NCBI RefSeq assembly: GCF_004959935.1
Contig: NZ_SMYN01000001.1
Location: forward strand, 346,280 to 410,279
Reading direction: 5' to 3'
From: Falsirhodobacter xinxiangensis
GTDB lineage: Bacteria > Pseudomonadota > Alphaproteobacteria > Rhodobacterales > Rhodobacteraceae
DNA: 64,000 nt
Position 1 is the first letter of the stretch. Each line of letters starts with the position of its first letter. The position numbers and the translations under genes are program-made. Below the pieces are notes generated by a model that did not search any database, was not told the origin of the DNA, and saw only the letters and a list, made by a program, of their open reading frames with translations. Shown in pieces: positions 51,953 to 62,766 of this stretch.

Positions 51953-53526
51953 TCCGCTTCGCCGCCCTGTTCGACGTGTTGGACCGCACCACGAAAACCA
52001 ACGCCAAGGTCGCCGCCCTTGCCGAATACTTCCGCGAGGCGCCCGAGGCAGACCGCCTGTGGACCATCGCCCTGCTGTCGGGCCGCCGCCCGAAACGCGC
52101 CGTCAACTCCACCGAACTGCGCATCTGGGCATCCGAGGCGGCGGGCATCCCCCTGTGGCTGTTCGAGGAGGCCTATCCCATCGTGGGCGATCTTTCGGAA
52201 ACCATCAGCCTGATCCTGCCCCCCGCCACCCGCAGCGCCGATCGCCCGCTGGCCGACTGGATCGCGGATCTGATCGCGTTGACGGGCCAGCCCGCGGATC
52301 TGCGGCAAGCGGCGATCCTTGACGCCTGGGACCGCCTGACCACGCCCGAGCGGTTTCTGTTCAACAAGCTGATCACCGGCGGCTTCCGTATGGGCGTCTC
52401 GCAGGGACTGATGACGCGGGCGCTGTCTCAGGCCACGGGGATCGAGGAAACCGCACTGGCCCACCGGCTGATGGGCGACTGGACGCCGCAGACCACGACC
52501 TATGCCCGGCTGGTGCAGACCAACGATCCGGCCTCCGAAGGCTCGCGCCCCTATCCCTTCGCGCTGGCCACCGCGCTGGACGACGCGCAGGCGCTGGGCG
52601 ATCCCGCAGACTGGCTGGCGGAATGGAAATGGGACGGCATCCGTGGCCAGCTTATCAAGCGTCCCGGGGCCTTCGCGCTCTGGTCGCGGGGCGAGGAGCT
52701 GATCACCGACCGCTTCCCCGAATTCGCGCCCTTGGCCGATTTCCTGCCCGATGGCACCGTGATCGACGGCGAGGTGCTGGCTTGGGGCGACGGTGCCCCG
52801 CTGCCCTTCGCGCAGTTGCAAAAGCGGATCGGGCGGCTGAACGTGCCGAAGAAGCTGCTGACCGAAGCGCCCGCGCATATGCTGGCCTATGACTTGCTGG
52901 AGGAGAACGGCGAGGATCTGCGCCCCCTGCCCCTGTCGGACCGTCGCGCGCGGCTCGATGCGCTGGTCGCGGCGTTGCCGAAGCTGCCGCTCGCGATCTC
53001 GCCCGCCGTGACCTTCGACGCATGGCCCGCGCTGGCTGCGATCCGCGAAACCGCCCGCGAACGGGGGGCCGAGGGGTTGATGGTGAAGCGCCTTGCCGCC
53101 CCCTATCACGTCGGGCGCAAGCGGGGCGATTGGTGGAAGTGGAAGCTGGACCCCTATACCGTCGACTGCGTCATGATCTATGCCCAGTCCGGCAGTGGGC
53201 GGCGCGCGACCCTGTTCACCGATTTCACCTTCGCGGTGAAGGATGGGGATGATCTGGTCCCCTTCACCAAAGCCTATTCCGGCCTGACCGATGCCGAGTT
53301 CGGCGAGATCACCGCCTGGGTCAAACGCAACACGCTGGAGAAATTCGGTCCCGTCCGCCGCGTCCCCCCCGTGCAGGTGTTCGAGATCGCGTTCGAGGGG
53401 ATTCAGGCGTCGTCGCGCCACAAATCCGGCATCGCCCTGCGCTTCCCCCGCATGTCCCGCTGGCGCCGCGACAAACCACCCGAGGAGATCGACACGCTCG
53501 ATAACCTGCGCGCCCTCTTGCCGTGA
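51949..53526 (+). CDS. ATP-dependent DNA ligase (nuclease-associated type)
   Basis: 525 residues. An N-terminal ligase DNA-binding domain (residues about 1-190, FLFNKLITGGFRMGVSQ) precedes the nucleotidyltransferase domain. The adenylated Lys227 is in EWKWDGIRGQ. Motif III (LPDGTVIDGEVLAW), motif IV (EGLMVKRL) and motif V (WWKWKLDPYTVD) are visible. The OB domain is at the C-terminus. It is encoded with the nuclease upstream, as in many bacteria, where an Lhr-type helicase usually completes the set; none was seen here. A repair role is likely. Confidence 0.95.
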   Translation: MIRFAALFDVLDRTTKTNAKVAALAEYFREAPEADRLWTIALLSGRRPKRAVNSTELRIWASEAAGIPLWLFEEAYPIVGDLSETISLILPPATRSADRPLADWIADLIALTGQPADLRQAAILDAWDRLTTPERFLFNKLITGGFRMGVSQGLMTRALSQATGIEETALAHRLMGDWTPQTTTYARLVQTNDPASEGSRPYPFALATALDDAQALGDPADWLAEWKWDGIRGQLIKRPGAFALWSRGEELITDRFPEFAPLADFLPDGTVIDGEVLAWGDGAPLPFAQLQKRIGRLNVPKKLLTEAPAHMLAYDLLEENGEDLRPLPLSDRRARLDALVAALPKLPLAISPAVTFDAWPALAAIRETARERGAEGLMVKRLAAPYHVGRKRGDWWKWKLDPYTVDCVMIYAQSGSGRRATLFTDFTFAVKDGDDLVPFTKAYSGLTDAEFGEITAWVKRNTLEKFGPVRRVPPVQVFEIAFEGIQASSRHKSGIALRFPRMSRWRRDKPPEEIDTLDNLRALLP

Positions 53527-53571
53527 CCTTGTGCGGACCCCTAGATGGGGTCCAACACGAAAGGACACCGC

Positions 53572-55344
53572 ATGAACCTTGGCGATCTTCCCGATTGGGA
53601 CCTGACGGACCTCTATGCCTCGCCCGAGGCGCCCGAAGTGGACCGCGATCTGGACTGGACGCGCGAGACCTGCGCCGCCTTCGCCGCGAAATACGAAGGC
53701 AAGCTGGCCGCCCTGACCGCAGCCGAACTGCTGGACTGCGTGCGGACATACGAGGCCATCGACGTGACCGCCGGGCGGCTGATGTCCTATGCGGGCCTGC
53801 GCTATTACCAGAACACCATGGACAGCGAACGCGCCAAGTTCATGGCCGACATTCAGGACGAGATCACCGACGCCTCGACCCCGCTGGTCTTCTTCAGCCT
53901 TGAATTCAACCGGCTGGACGACGCGCATCTGAACGCGCTGCTGGCAGAGAATGCCGATCTTGCGCGATACAAGCCTGTGTTCGACCGGATGCGCGCCATG
54001 CGCCCGCACCAGCTTTCGGACGAGCTGGAGCGGTTCCTGCACGACCAGTCCACCGTCGGTGCCGCCGCGTGGAACCGCCTGTTCGACGAGACGATGGCCG
54101 GCCTGACCTTCACCATCGACGGCGAGGAGTTGAACCTCGAATCAACGCTGAACCTGCTGACCGACACGGACCGCGCGAAACGCGAGGCTGCGGCCCGCGC
54201 GTTGGCCGCCGTGTTCGACAAGAACGTCAAGTTGTTCGCCCGCATCCACAACACGCTGGCCAAGGAAAAGCAGGTCGAGGATCGCTGGCGCAAGATGCCC
54301 ACGCCCCAGACCGGGCGCCACCTGTCCAACCATGTGGAGCCGGAGGTGGTCGAGGCGCTGCGGAACGCGGTGGTCGCCGCATATCCGAAGCTGTCGCATC
54401 GCTATTACAGGCTGAAGGCGAAATGGATGGGGCTGGATACGCTGCAGGTCTGGGACCGCAATGCGCCGCTGCCGACCGAAACGCCCCGCACGATCGACTG
54501 GGCCGAGGCACGCCGGACCGTGACCGAAGCCTATGCTGCCTTCGATCCCCGCATGGCAGAACTGGCCGAGCCGTTCTTCACCGATGGCTGGATCGACGCG
54601 GGCGTGAAACCGGGCAAGGCACCGGGGGCCTTCGCGCATCCGACCGTCACGACCGTGCACCCCTATGTCATGCTGAACTACCTTGGCAAACCGCGCGACG
54701 TGATGACGCTGGCGCATGAACTGGGTCATGGCGTCCACCAGCGGCTGGCGGCGGATCAGGGCGAGATGCTGTCCTCCACCCCCCTGACGCTGGCCGAAAC
54801 CGCGTCGGTCTTCGGCGAGATGCTGACCTTCCGCAAACTGTTGGACGCGGCGAAAACGCCTGCCGAACGCAAGACCCTGCTGGCCGGCAAGGTCGAGGAT
54901 ATGATCAACACGGTCGTGCGGCAGATCGCCTTCTACGATTTCGAATGCAAACTGCACGCCGCCCGCGCCGAGGGAGAACTGACCCCCGACGACATCAACG
55001 CGCTGTGGATGTCGGTTCAGGCCCAGTCCTTGGGCGATGTGTTCGAATTCATGGACGGGTATGAGACCTTCTGGTCCTACATCCCCCACTTCGTCCACTC
55101 GCCGTTCTACGTCTATGCCTATGCCTTCGGCGATGGCCTCGTGAACGCGCTCTATGCCGTCTATGCCGAGGGCGATGCGGGCTTCCAGGACAAGTATTTC
55201 GAGATGCTGAAGGCGGGCGGGTCCAAGCACCACAAGGAACTGCTGGCCCCGTTCGGTCTGGATGCCAGCGACCCCGCCTTCTGGGACAGGGGCCTGTCGA
55301 TGATCGCCGGCTTCATCGACGAATTGGAGGCGATGGAAGACTGA
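53572..55344 (+). CDS. pepF: M3 family oligoendopeptidase F
   Basis: 590 residues from the ATG at 53572 (AAAGGACACC upstream). It is a zinc metallopeptidase of the M3 family that degrades small peptides in the cytoplasm. The active-site HExxH is H382-E-L-G-H386 in LAHELGHGVHQRLA, followed by the metal-binding Glu in LAETASVFGEMLTF. The remaining domains are typical in length. It is probably the last gene of a run with the nuclease-ligase pair, 45 nt after the ligase stop. Confidence 0.95.
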   Translation: MNLGDLPDWDLTDLYASPEAPEVDRDLDWTRETCAAFAAKYEGKLAALTAAELLDCVRTYEAIDVTAGRLMSYAGLRYYQNTMDSERAKFMADIQDEITDASTPLVFFSLEFNRLDDAHLNALLAENADLARYKPVFDRMRAMRPHQLSDELERFLHDQSTVGAAAWNRLFDETMAGLTFTIDGEELNLESTLNLLTDTDRAKREAAARALAAVFDKNVKLFARIHNTLAKEKQVEDRWRKMPTPQTGRHLSNHVEPEVVEALRNAVVAAYPKLSHRYYRLKAKWMGLDTLQVWDRNAPLPTETPRTIDWAEARRTVTEAYAAFDPRMAELAEPFFTDGWIDAGVKPGKAPGAFAHPTVTTVHPYVMLNYLGKPRDVMTLAHELGHGVHQRLAADQGEMLSSTPLTLAETASVFGEMLTFRKLLDAAKTPAERKTLLAGKVEDMINTVVRQIAFYDFECKLHAARAEGELTPDDINALWMSVQAQSLGDVFEFMDGYETFWSYIPHFVHSPFYVYAYAFGDGLVNALYAVYAEGDAGFQDKYFEMLKAGGSKHHKELLAPFGLDASDPAFWDRGLSMIAGFIDELEAMED

Positions 55345-55350
55345 TCCCAC

Positions 55351-55385
55351 GCCTGCGCATCGCCCGACAGCGGCGTTGCGCAGGC
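55351..55385. repeat. Hairpin downstream of pepF
   Basis: GCCTGCGCA and TGCGCAGGC form a perfect 9-bp stem around 17 nt, 6 nt after the pepF stop. It has no T-run, so it may protect or end the transcript in another way. Confidence 0.55.
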
Positions 55386-55391
55386 GCCCGA

Positions 55392-55488
55392 CCCTTGATC
55401 CAATAAAAGCGGGGCCGACCCAACCGCTCCCCCCGGAGCGGGACTCATCCACTCACGAACCGTCGGCCCCGCCTTTCCCGATCAAGGG
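55392..55488. repeat. 97-nt nested inverted repeat
   Basis: An outer 9-bp arm pair (CCCTTGATC / GATCAAGGG) encloses an 11-bp pair (GCGGGGCCGAC at 55409-55419 with GTCGGCCCCGC at 55462-55472), which encloses a small hairpin (CCGCTCC / GGAGCGG). This degree of nesting is unlikely by chance. It could be a small structured RNA, a two-way terminator, or a decayed mobile palindrome. Confidence 0.65.
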
Positions 55489-55649
55489 CGCTTGAGAATG
55501 CGATGCCTGCCAAGCAATTCAATGCCTTGGCAAATAATCGGCAGTGAGGCGCTTAAGTTGCCGAAACGGGCGGCAGCTTTACGCCTTGCAACCGGCGGAC
55601 CACCGTCGCCGGTCCAAGCCGCGATGGCCTGGCCCGGACGAGGTTCGCA

Positions 55650-57449
<1,800 letters not shown>

Positions 57450-57619
57450 GGCGCGCATATGACCATGAAACATTGGCCGGTCAATGGCAGAGTGCGGCCC
57501 CCGCCCCGCCGCCGTCACGATTTCGCGAACCGTGTCCGCCCCGTTGAAAATTTCGCCCGTCACGCCATACTGCCACCACAGAATAAAAGCCCGAAACGGG
57601 CAGGAACGAGGCAGAACAG

Positions 57620-57919
57620 ATGAAACGTCATACCTTCGCGGTGGCGCTTGCGGCGCTTACCCTCTCCACCCCCTCAATGGCAGGCCCGATCGAACGTGCC
57701 TGCCTGAACGCATCCAACGGCACCCGCGCGGTCTGCTCCTGCATCCAGCAGGTGGCCGACATGACCCTGCGCGGCGGCGATCAGCGCAAGGCGGCCCGCT
57801 TCTTCGCCGATCCCGATGCCGCGCAAGAGATCCGAATCTCCAAGCGCGACAGCGATTCGGCCTTCTGGCAGCGGTATCGCAACTTCGGCAATACGGCCGA
57901 GGCCTATTGCAAGGGCTAG
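57620..57919 (+). CDS. Small exported protein, Rhodobacterales type
   Basis: 99 residues with a signal peptide (cut after PSMA, about residue 21). Four cysteines in the mature part ([24 protein letters not shown]) could form two disulfides. The helical, CxC-containing body ([19 protein letters not shown]) matches small conserved proteins seen in this order without assigned function. GAGGCAGAACAG precedes the ATG. It overlaps the convergent copper chaperone gene by 4 nt. Confidence 0.85.
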   Translation: MKRHTFAVALAALTLSTPSMAGPIERACLNASNGTRAVCSCIQQVADMTLRGGDQRKAARFFADPDAAQEIRISKRDSDSAFWQRYRNFGNTAEAYCKG

Positions 57920-58377
57920 TGGTGGTGATGGCCGGCTGACGCGCCTTCGGGCGTCTTGTCGGTCACGGGCATCTCCACGTCGATCACCTCGCCCCGCTCG
58001 AAGGTCAGCTCGATCGTCACCGTCTCGCCCGGTTTCAGCGGGCGGGTCAGGCCCATCAGCATCAGGTGATCGCCGGAACGGTCCAGTATGCGTTCGGCAT
58101 GCCCTTCCACGGAAAACCCGTCCTCGGCGTGGCGCATCCGCATCACGCCATCCACCTCGCTATGCGTATGGGTCTGCACGACCTCCGCCGCGTCGGAACG
58201 GGCCGAAACGAGGCGGTCCGGCTCGCCCGAATGGTTCACGATCCGCATGAAGGCGGCGGCGGTCTTGGCCGCAGGGGCCGCCACCAGCAAATAGGGGTCC
58301 TCGATATGGATGCCGTCATGGGCATGCACGGGAAGGGCGAAAAGCGCCAGGGCGGCGGCGACGGTCAAGGCTTTCAT
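57916..58377 (-). CDS. Periplasmic copper chaperone PCuAC
   Basis: 153 residues with a signal peptide (cut near VHAH, about residue 19). PCuAC proteins deliver Cu(I) to cytochrome oxidase. The family copper site is visible as HTHSEVDGVMRMRHA followed at distance by GDHLMLMGL. The last four residues before the stop are histidines (GHHHH), an extra metal-binding tail. It is 4 nt downstream of the 114-residue exported protein gene, likely one operon. Confidence 0.94.
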   Translation of the reverse strand: MKALTVAAALALFALPVHAHDGIHIEDPYLLVAAPAAKTAAAFMRIVNHSGEPDRLVSARSDAAEVVQTHTHSEVDGVMRMRHAEDGFSVEGHAERILDRSGDHLMLMGLTRPLKPGETVTIELTFERGEVIDVEMPVTDKTPEGASAGHHHH

Positions 58378-58381
58378 TCTG

Positions 58382-58726
58382 TCATCCTTTCAAGGAAATC
58401 ATGCGATGGGGCTGCCGCACCATCGGCGGCGCTCTGGCACGGATGACGGACATCTTTGCGACCACTTCCGGCGATGGTGCCGCCACGGGCTGCGCCGGAT
58501 AGATCCTGACAGTCCGGTCTGGGATCGCGCCGCCCTCCGCCACGGCCACCGCATGGCTCGGGGTGCAGTCCGGGCAGCCGTCGGGAATCGGTTTGCCCTG
58601 CGCGTCCAGCGCGATCAGGTGGCCATCGCAAAGTTCGGCCCAGATCGCGGGCGCGCCATGCCGCAACCCGCCCGCAAGCGGGACCAGCAGCAGAAGCGAC
58701 GCAAGGATCGGCAGCACGAGGCGCAT
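58382..58726 (-). CDS. Exported or membrane-anchored protein, copper-operon neighbour
   Basis: 114 residues from the ATG at 58726. The N-terminal helix (VLPILASLLLLVPLAGGL) is a signal or anchor. The middle has GCPDCTPSHAVAV, with a CxxC and a His that could bind metal, and an upstream Cys in ELCDGHLIALDAQG. This recalls DUF2946-like proteins often found beside copper genes. I do not name a function. It directly precedes the PCuAC gene. Confidence 0.8.
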   Translation of the reverse strand: MRLVLPILASLLLLVPLAGGLRHGAPAIWAELCDGHLIALDAQGKPIPDGCPDCTPSHAVAVAEGGAIPDRTVRIYPAQPVAAPSPEVVAKMSVIRARAPPMVRQPHRMISLKG

Positions 58727-58780
58727 GGCGCAGATGCATACCCTTGCCCGCGCGGCACGTGAAGCCGGTAAAACGGCAAA

Positions 58781-58801
58781 GGCCCCGCCGATGGCGAGGC
58801 C
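58781..58801 (-). terminator. Intrinsic terminator after rpmB
   Basis: On the minus strand GGCCTCGCC and GGCGGGGCC pair around ATC (one G-T wobble) and are followed by TTT. It lies about 29 nt beyond the rpmB stop. Confidence 0.7.
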
Positions 58802-58829
58802 CGATATCACACGGAAATCAACGCGAGGA

Positions 58830-59117
58830 TCAGGCGGCGGCCTGAGCCTTGCTGATCTCTTTCTTGATTTTCAGTGCCTTGTCCGACAGTTCGTCATCCT
58901 TGGCTTTCGCAAGGAAGGCGTCCAGACCGCCACGGTGATCGACCGTGCGCAGGGCTGCGGCAGAAATGCGCAGCTTGAACGACTGGCCCAGCACGTCCGA
59001 GATCAGCGTGACGTCGTTCAGGTTCGGCAGGAAGCGCCGACGGCTTTTGTTGTTGGCGTGAGAGATGGTGTTGCCCGACATCGGGCCTTTACCGCTCAGT
59101 TCGCAGACGCGCGACAT
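58830..59117 (-). CDS. rpmB: 50S ribosomal protein L28
   Basis: 95 residues, ATG start. It has the L28 start [20 protein letters not shown] and the conserved [14 protein letters not shown], then [20 protein letters not shown]. The first Cys of the zinc-ribbon-type form is present, but there is no full CxxC, as in other alphaproteobacteria. The gene is monocistronic, with its own terminator. The 271-nt interval upstream carries no gene. Confidence 0.97.
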   Translation of the reverse strand: MSRVCELSGKGPMSGNTISHANNKSRRRFLPNLNDVTLISDVLGQSFKLRISAAALRTVDHRGGLDAFLAKAKDDELSDKALKIKKEISKAQAAA

Positions 59118-59388
59118 GATGATGGTCCTTTACAAACATGAAGGGCACCGCCAACAAGGCAGCGCGCCGAAATTCCGTTGCGCCCCTTTAGGGACAATCT
59201 CCGCCCGCGTCAAGCGATTCACCTTGAATGCAGGGCGCCGCTGCCACGGCCCCGTGGCAGCGCGGGCGACGAAGGCCCTCCGGACGGAGGGGCTGAGGAG
59301 CCCGCCACCCCCCCGCCGATTGCGGAAATGTCATCGCGCCCTGCCGTCCGCCGCCCTATATCAAGCCTTCGCGACACGGAGACGACAT

Positions 59389-60093
59389 ATGCGCCACATC
59401 GCCCTCGCCTTTCTTCTCGCCTTTCCGGGCGCAGCCATTGCGCAGGAACAGGCCAGCTATTCGCTGACGATCCGCGGCATCAGCGCCGGATCGCTCCGCT
59501 TCGCCGGGCAAGAGGAGAACGGCCGCTACAGCGTGAACGGCGTGATGGAAAGCGGCGGGCTGGTCGGCATCCTGCGCCGCATCCGCTATGACGCCGCGGC
59601 GCAGGGCCGCGTGTCGCAGGACCGTTTCACGCCCTCCAGCTATTCCGAGCGTGCCGACAACAACGGGCGCAAGCGCGATGCCGTCATGGAATACCGCGCT
59701 GGCGTTCCACAGGTGAAGCAATACGACCCACCCCGCCGCGCGGATGAAGATGACGTGAACCCCACCACCCAAGGCGGCACCGTCGATCCGCTGACCGCGC
59801 TCTATGCCACCCTTCGCGACGTCCCGGCGGGCGAGGAATGCGGCCACTCGCTCAAGATCTTCGACGGGCGCCGCGCCACCGAACTTGCGCTGTCACGTCC
59901 GCAGCGGCGCGGCGATACCGTCACCTGCAACGGCGAATACCGCCGCATCGCAGGCTTCTCGGCCAGCGACATGGCGGAAAAGACGCGCTTCCCCTTCACC
60001 ATCACCTATGCCCCCGCCCCGAACGGGCAGATGCGCGTGACCGAGGTTTCCACCGACACGATCTATGGCCGCGCTCGTCTGACCCGCCGCTAG
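59389..60093 (+). CDS. DUF3108 periplasmic protein
   Basis: 234 residues from the ATG at 59389, giving a signal peptide (cut after AIA, about residue 17). The body is a beta-rich DUF3108-type domain (ASYSLTIRGISAGSLRFAG at the start, then GTVDPLTALYATLRDV and EVSTDTIYGRARLTRR). The family is periplasmic or outer-membrane-associated and of unknown role. A longer open frame begins at 59065, but its first part overlaps rpmB on the other strand. Confidence 0.88.
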   Translation: MRHIALAFLLAFPGAAIAQEQASYSLTIRGISAGSLRFAGQEENGRYSVNGVMESGGLVGILRRIRYDAAAQGRVSQDRFTPSSYSERADNNGRKRDAVMEYRAGVPQVKQYDPPRRADEDDVNPTTQGGTVDPLTALYATLRDVPAGEECGHSLKIFDGRRATELALSRPQRRGDTVTCNGEYRRIAGFSASDMAEKTRFPFTITYAPAPNGQMRVTEVSTDTIYGRARLTRR

Positions 60094-60137
60094 ACGGGCT
60101 TCGCGCCCCTTGCTAACAGGGTGGAAAGGAGACCGTC

Positions 60138-61439
60138 ATGCCGCACTTCCTGTCCACCCTCGACGCAGATTTCGAGGCCGCCTTCACCGCCCTTCTGGGC
60201 ATGAAGCGCGAGGACAGCCCCGATGTGGACAGCGCGGTCGCTGCCATCATCGACGATGTGCGCAAACGCGGCGACGCGGCGGTGATCGACCTCACCTCCC
60301 GTTTCGACCGTCTGGACCTGACGCCAGAAACCCTCGCCTTCACGGCAGAGGAGATCGAGGCCGAATGCGCCAAGGTCTCGCCCGAGGATCGCGCCGCGCT
60401 GGAGTTGGCCGCCGACCGCATCCGCGACTACCACGCCCGCCAACTTCCGCAGGACGAGCGGTGGCAGGACGTCCATGGCGCGACGCTGGGCTGGCGTTGG
60501 GGTCCGGTCTCGGCGGCGGGGCTTTATGTTCCGGGGGGGCTGGCCTCCTATCCGTCGTCGGTGCTGATGAACGCCATCCCTGCCAAGGTGGCTGGCGTCG
60601 AACGGTTGGTCATCGTCTGCCCCACCCCCGGCGGCGTGGTGAACCCGCTCGTGCTGCTGGCGGCGCGGATCGCGGGCGTCGATACCGTTTATCGCATCGG
60701 CGGGGCGCAGGCCGTCGCCGCGCTGGCCTATGGCACCGCCACCATCGCGCCGGTGGACAAGATCACCGGCCCGGGCAACGCATATGTCGCCGCCGCAAAA
60801 CGCCGCGTCTTCGGCAAGGTCGGCATCGACATGATCGCCGGCCCGTCCGAGATTCTGGTGATCGCTGACAAGGACAACGACCCCGACTGGATCGCGCTGG
60901 ATCTGCTGTCCCAAGCCGAACACGACGAAAGCGCCCAGTCGATCCTGATCACCGACGATGCCGATTTCGGGCGCGCCGTGGCCGATGCGGTGGACAGGCG
61001 CCTCGAAACGCTGGAGCGCCGCGCCATCGCGAGTGCCAGCTGGCGCGATTACGGCGCGATCATCACCACCCGCGATCTGTCCGAGGCCGCCACCCTTTCG
61101 AACCGCGTCGCGCCCGAGCATCTGGAGCTCTGCACCGCCGACCCCGACGCCCTTTCGGCAAAGATCACCCATGCCGGCGCGATCTTCCTTGGCGCATGGA
61201 CGCCCGAGGCGATCGGCGATTATGTCGGCGGTCCCAACCACGTCCTGCCCACCGCCCGCTCGGCGCGTTTCTCCTCCGGCCTGTCGGTGCTGGACTTCAT
61301 GAAGCGCACGACGATCGCCAAGATGACGCCCAAGGCGCTGGCCGCCATCGGCCCCGCCGCCGAGCGCCTCGCGACCTCGGAAAGCCTGCAGGCGCATGGG
61401 CTTTCGGTCACCGCGCGGCTGCAAAGGCTGAACGAATGA
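60138..61439 (+). CDS. hisD: Histidinol dehydrogenase
   Basis: 433 residues, preceded by AAAGGAGA. It catalyses the last two steps of histidine synthesis. Family parts include GLYVPGGLASYPSSVLMNAI, IDMIAGPSEILVIAD, LDLLSQAEHDESAQSILIT, and the Zn and base residues in NRVAPEHLEL and GPNHVLPTARSARFSSGL. It starts a coupled gene run, and the next gene overlaps by 4 nt. Confidence 0.97.
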   Translation: MPHFLSTLDADFEAAFTALLGMKREDSPDVDSAVAAIIDDVRKRGDAAVIDLTSRFDRLDLTPETLAFTAEEIEAECAKVSPEDRAALELAADRIRDYHARQLPQDERWQDVHGATLGWRWGPVSAAGLYVPGGLASYPSSVLMNAIPAKVAGVERLVIVCPTPGGVVNPLVLLAARIAGVDTVYRIGGAQAVAALAYGTATIAPVDKITGPGNAYVAAAKRRVFGKVGIDMIAGPSEILVIADKDNDPDWIALDLLSQAEHDESAQSILITDDADFGRAVADAVDRRLETLERRAIASASWRDYGAIITTRDLSEAATLSNRVAPEHLELCTADPDALSAKITHAGAIFLGAWTPEAIGDYVGGPNHVLPTARSARFSSGLSVLDFMKRTTIAKMTPKALAAIGPAAERLATSESLQAHGLSVTARLQRLNE

Positions 61440-62296
61440 ACCACGGACGCTCGCTCGAACTGTTCTTCGTCGACGGCAAACCCGCAGGCATCGTCACCGC
61501 CGAGGTCTTCAACTGGACCGGCCACGTCCTGCGCATCCCGCGCACCGAAATCGCCAAGGGGCTGCGACGCGAACAAGCGTCCTATGCTGGCGTCTATCTG
61601 CTGCTGGGCGAACAGGACGGGCAGCCCTGCGCCTATGTCGGCGAAGGCGAGGATGTCGCCAGCCGCATCAAGTCGCATGACCAGAGCCGGGATTGGTGGG
61701 ACGAGGTCGTCATCGTCACGACCCTTTCGAACAATCTGCACAAGGCGCATATAAAATATCTGGAATCGCGCGTGGTGGAGAAAGCGTTGACGGTCGGAAG
61801 CACCCTCCAGAACGGGAATACTCCGCCAAGGTCGGGTCTGTCCGAAGCCGCGCGCGCGAATATGGAAGAGTTTCTGGAGATGCTCGATCTGGTGCTGGCG
61901 GCGCTTGGAATTGGTCTGATGGTGGACAACAAGCGTCGCGCATCCGCCACGCTTTCAGATGATCAGCCATCTGCCCCGCTTTTTGAACTGAGCAGAGGCG
62001 GAGAAATCGTCGCCGCCGCCGACGTTATCGGTGACGAGTTCGTCGTGCGCAAAGGATCGGTCGCGGGCAACTGGAACGCCGATTCTGCGCATACATATAA
62101 AAAGCTGCATAACGAACTTGTTGTAAAAGGCGTTGTCGCCGACGGGAAGTTCCAGATTTCCTATGCGTTCAAGAGCGCGTCTGCCGCGGCCGCCATCGTC
62201 CTCGGCCGTGCGGCCAATGGGCCGCGAAACTGGCGCCGTCCTGACCGAACCACCTACGCCGACTGGGAAGCCGCACAGCTCGGGGCGCTTCAATGA
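61436..62296 (+). CDS. GIY-YIG nuclease-domain protein with DUF4357-like C-terminus
   Basis: 286 residues from the ATG at 61436. The GIY-YIG core is at residues about 43-135 (YAGVYLLLGEQDG, CAYVGEGEDVASRIKSHD, catalytic Glu probably in YLESRVVEKAL). A C-terminal DUF4357-like region (VRKGSVAGNWNADSAHTY, GVVADGKFQISYAFKSASAA) occurs in proteins near restriction-modification loci. Codon use in the second half (TATAAAAAG, GTTGTAAAAG, CTTGTTG) is AT-richer than the neighbours. It sits between hisD and UPF0262, which are usually adjacent in the order, so it looks like an insertion with in-frame coupling. Confidence 0.88.
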   Translation: MNHGRSLELFFVDGKPAGIVTAEVFNWTGHVLRIPRTEIAKGLRREQASYAGVYLLLGEQDGQPCAYVGEGEDVASRIKSHDQSRDWWDEVVIVTTLSNNLHKAHIKYLESRVVEKALTVGSTLQNGNTPPRSGLSEAARANMEEFLEMLDLVLAALGIGLMVDNKRRASATLSDDQPSAPLFELSRGGEIVAAADVIGDEFVVRKGSVAGNWNADSAHTYKKLHNELVVKGVVADGKFQISYAFKSASAAAAIVLGRAANGPRNWRRPDRTTYADWEAAQLGALQ

Positions 62297-62763
62297 CCCG
62301 CATCTGCCATATCGAGATCGACGAGACCGGGCTGAAGCCCCCCACGCCGGAGATCGAGCAGGAGCGGCGGGTCGCCGTTTTCGACCTGCTGGAGGAGAAC
62401 TCCTTCACCCTGCCCGCCGAACGCGCGGCGCCCGATGGGCCGTATCGTCTGCTGCTGGCGATCCGCGACCGGCGCCTTGTATTCGACATCGCGACCGAAG
62501 GGCAGGACAAGGTGGGCGAATTTCACCTTTCGCTGGGTCCATTCCGGCAGGTGGTCAAGGATTACTTCCAGATCTGCGAAAGCTATGCCGAGGCGGTCAA
62601 ACGCCTACCCCCCAGCCAGATCGAGGCGATCGACATGGCCCGGCGCGGCATCCACAACGAAGGGGCCCGCGTGCTTCAGGAACGGCTGGAGGGCAAGGCC
62701 GAGGTGGACAAGGACACCGCCCGCCGCCTGTTCACCCTCATCTGCGTCATGCACTGGGGGTAA
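62293..62763 (+). CDS. UPF0262 family protein
   Basis: 156 residues, ATG overlapping the preceding stop (ATGA). The sequence begins ICHIEIDETGLKPPTPEIEQ and carries VKDYFQICESYAEAVKRLPP and IEAIDMARRGIHNEGARVLQ, typical of UPF0262. Alphaproteobacteria keep this gene beside hisD and a low-Mr phosphatase. No function is established. It is cytoplasmic, with no signal or membrane span. Confidence 0.93.
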   Translation: MTRICHIEIDETGLKPPTPEIEQERRVAVFDLLEENSFTLPAERAAPDGPYRLLLAIRDRRLVFDIATEGQDKVGEFHLSLGPFRQVVKDYFQICESYAEAVKRLPPSQIEAIDMARRGIHNEGARVLQERLEGKAEVDKDTARRLFTLICVMHWG

Positions 62764-62766
62764 CGC

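Larger units (their letters stand above)
55345..55649. other. Gene-free, highly palindromic interval between pepF and lepA
   Basis: This 305-nt convergent interval carries two separate inverted repeats (55351-55385 and 55392-55488) and no convincing gene. The part from about 55490 to 55649 shows no feature I can name. Confidence 0.7.
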
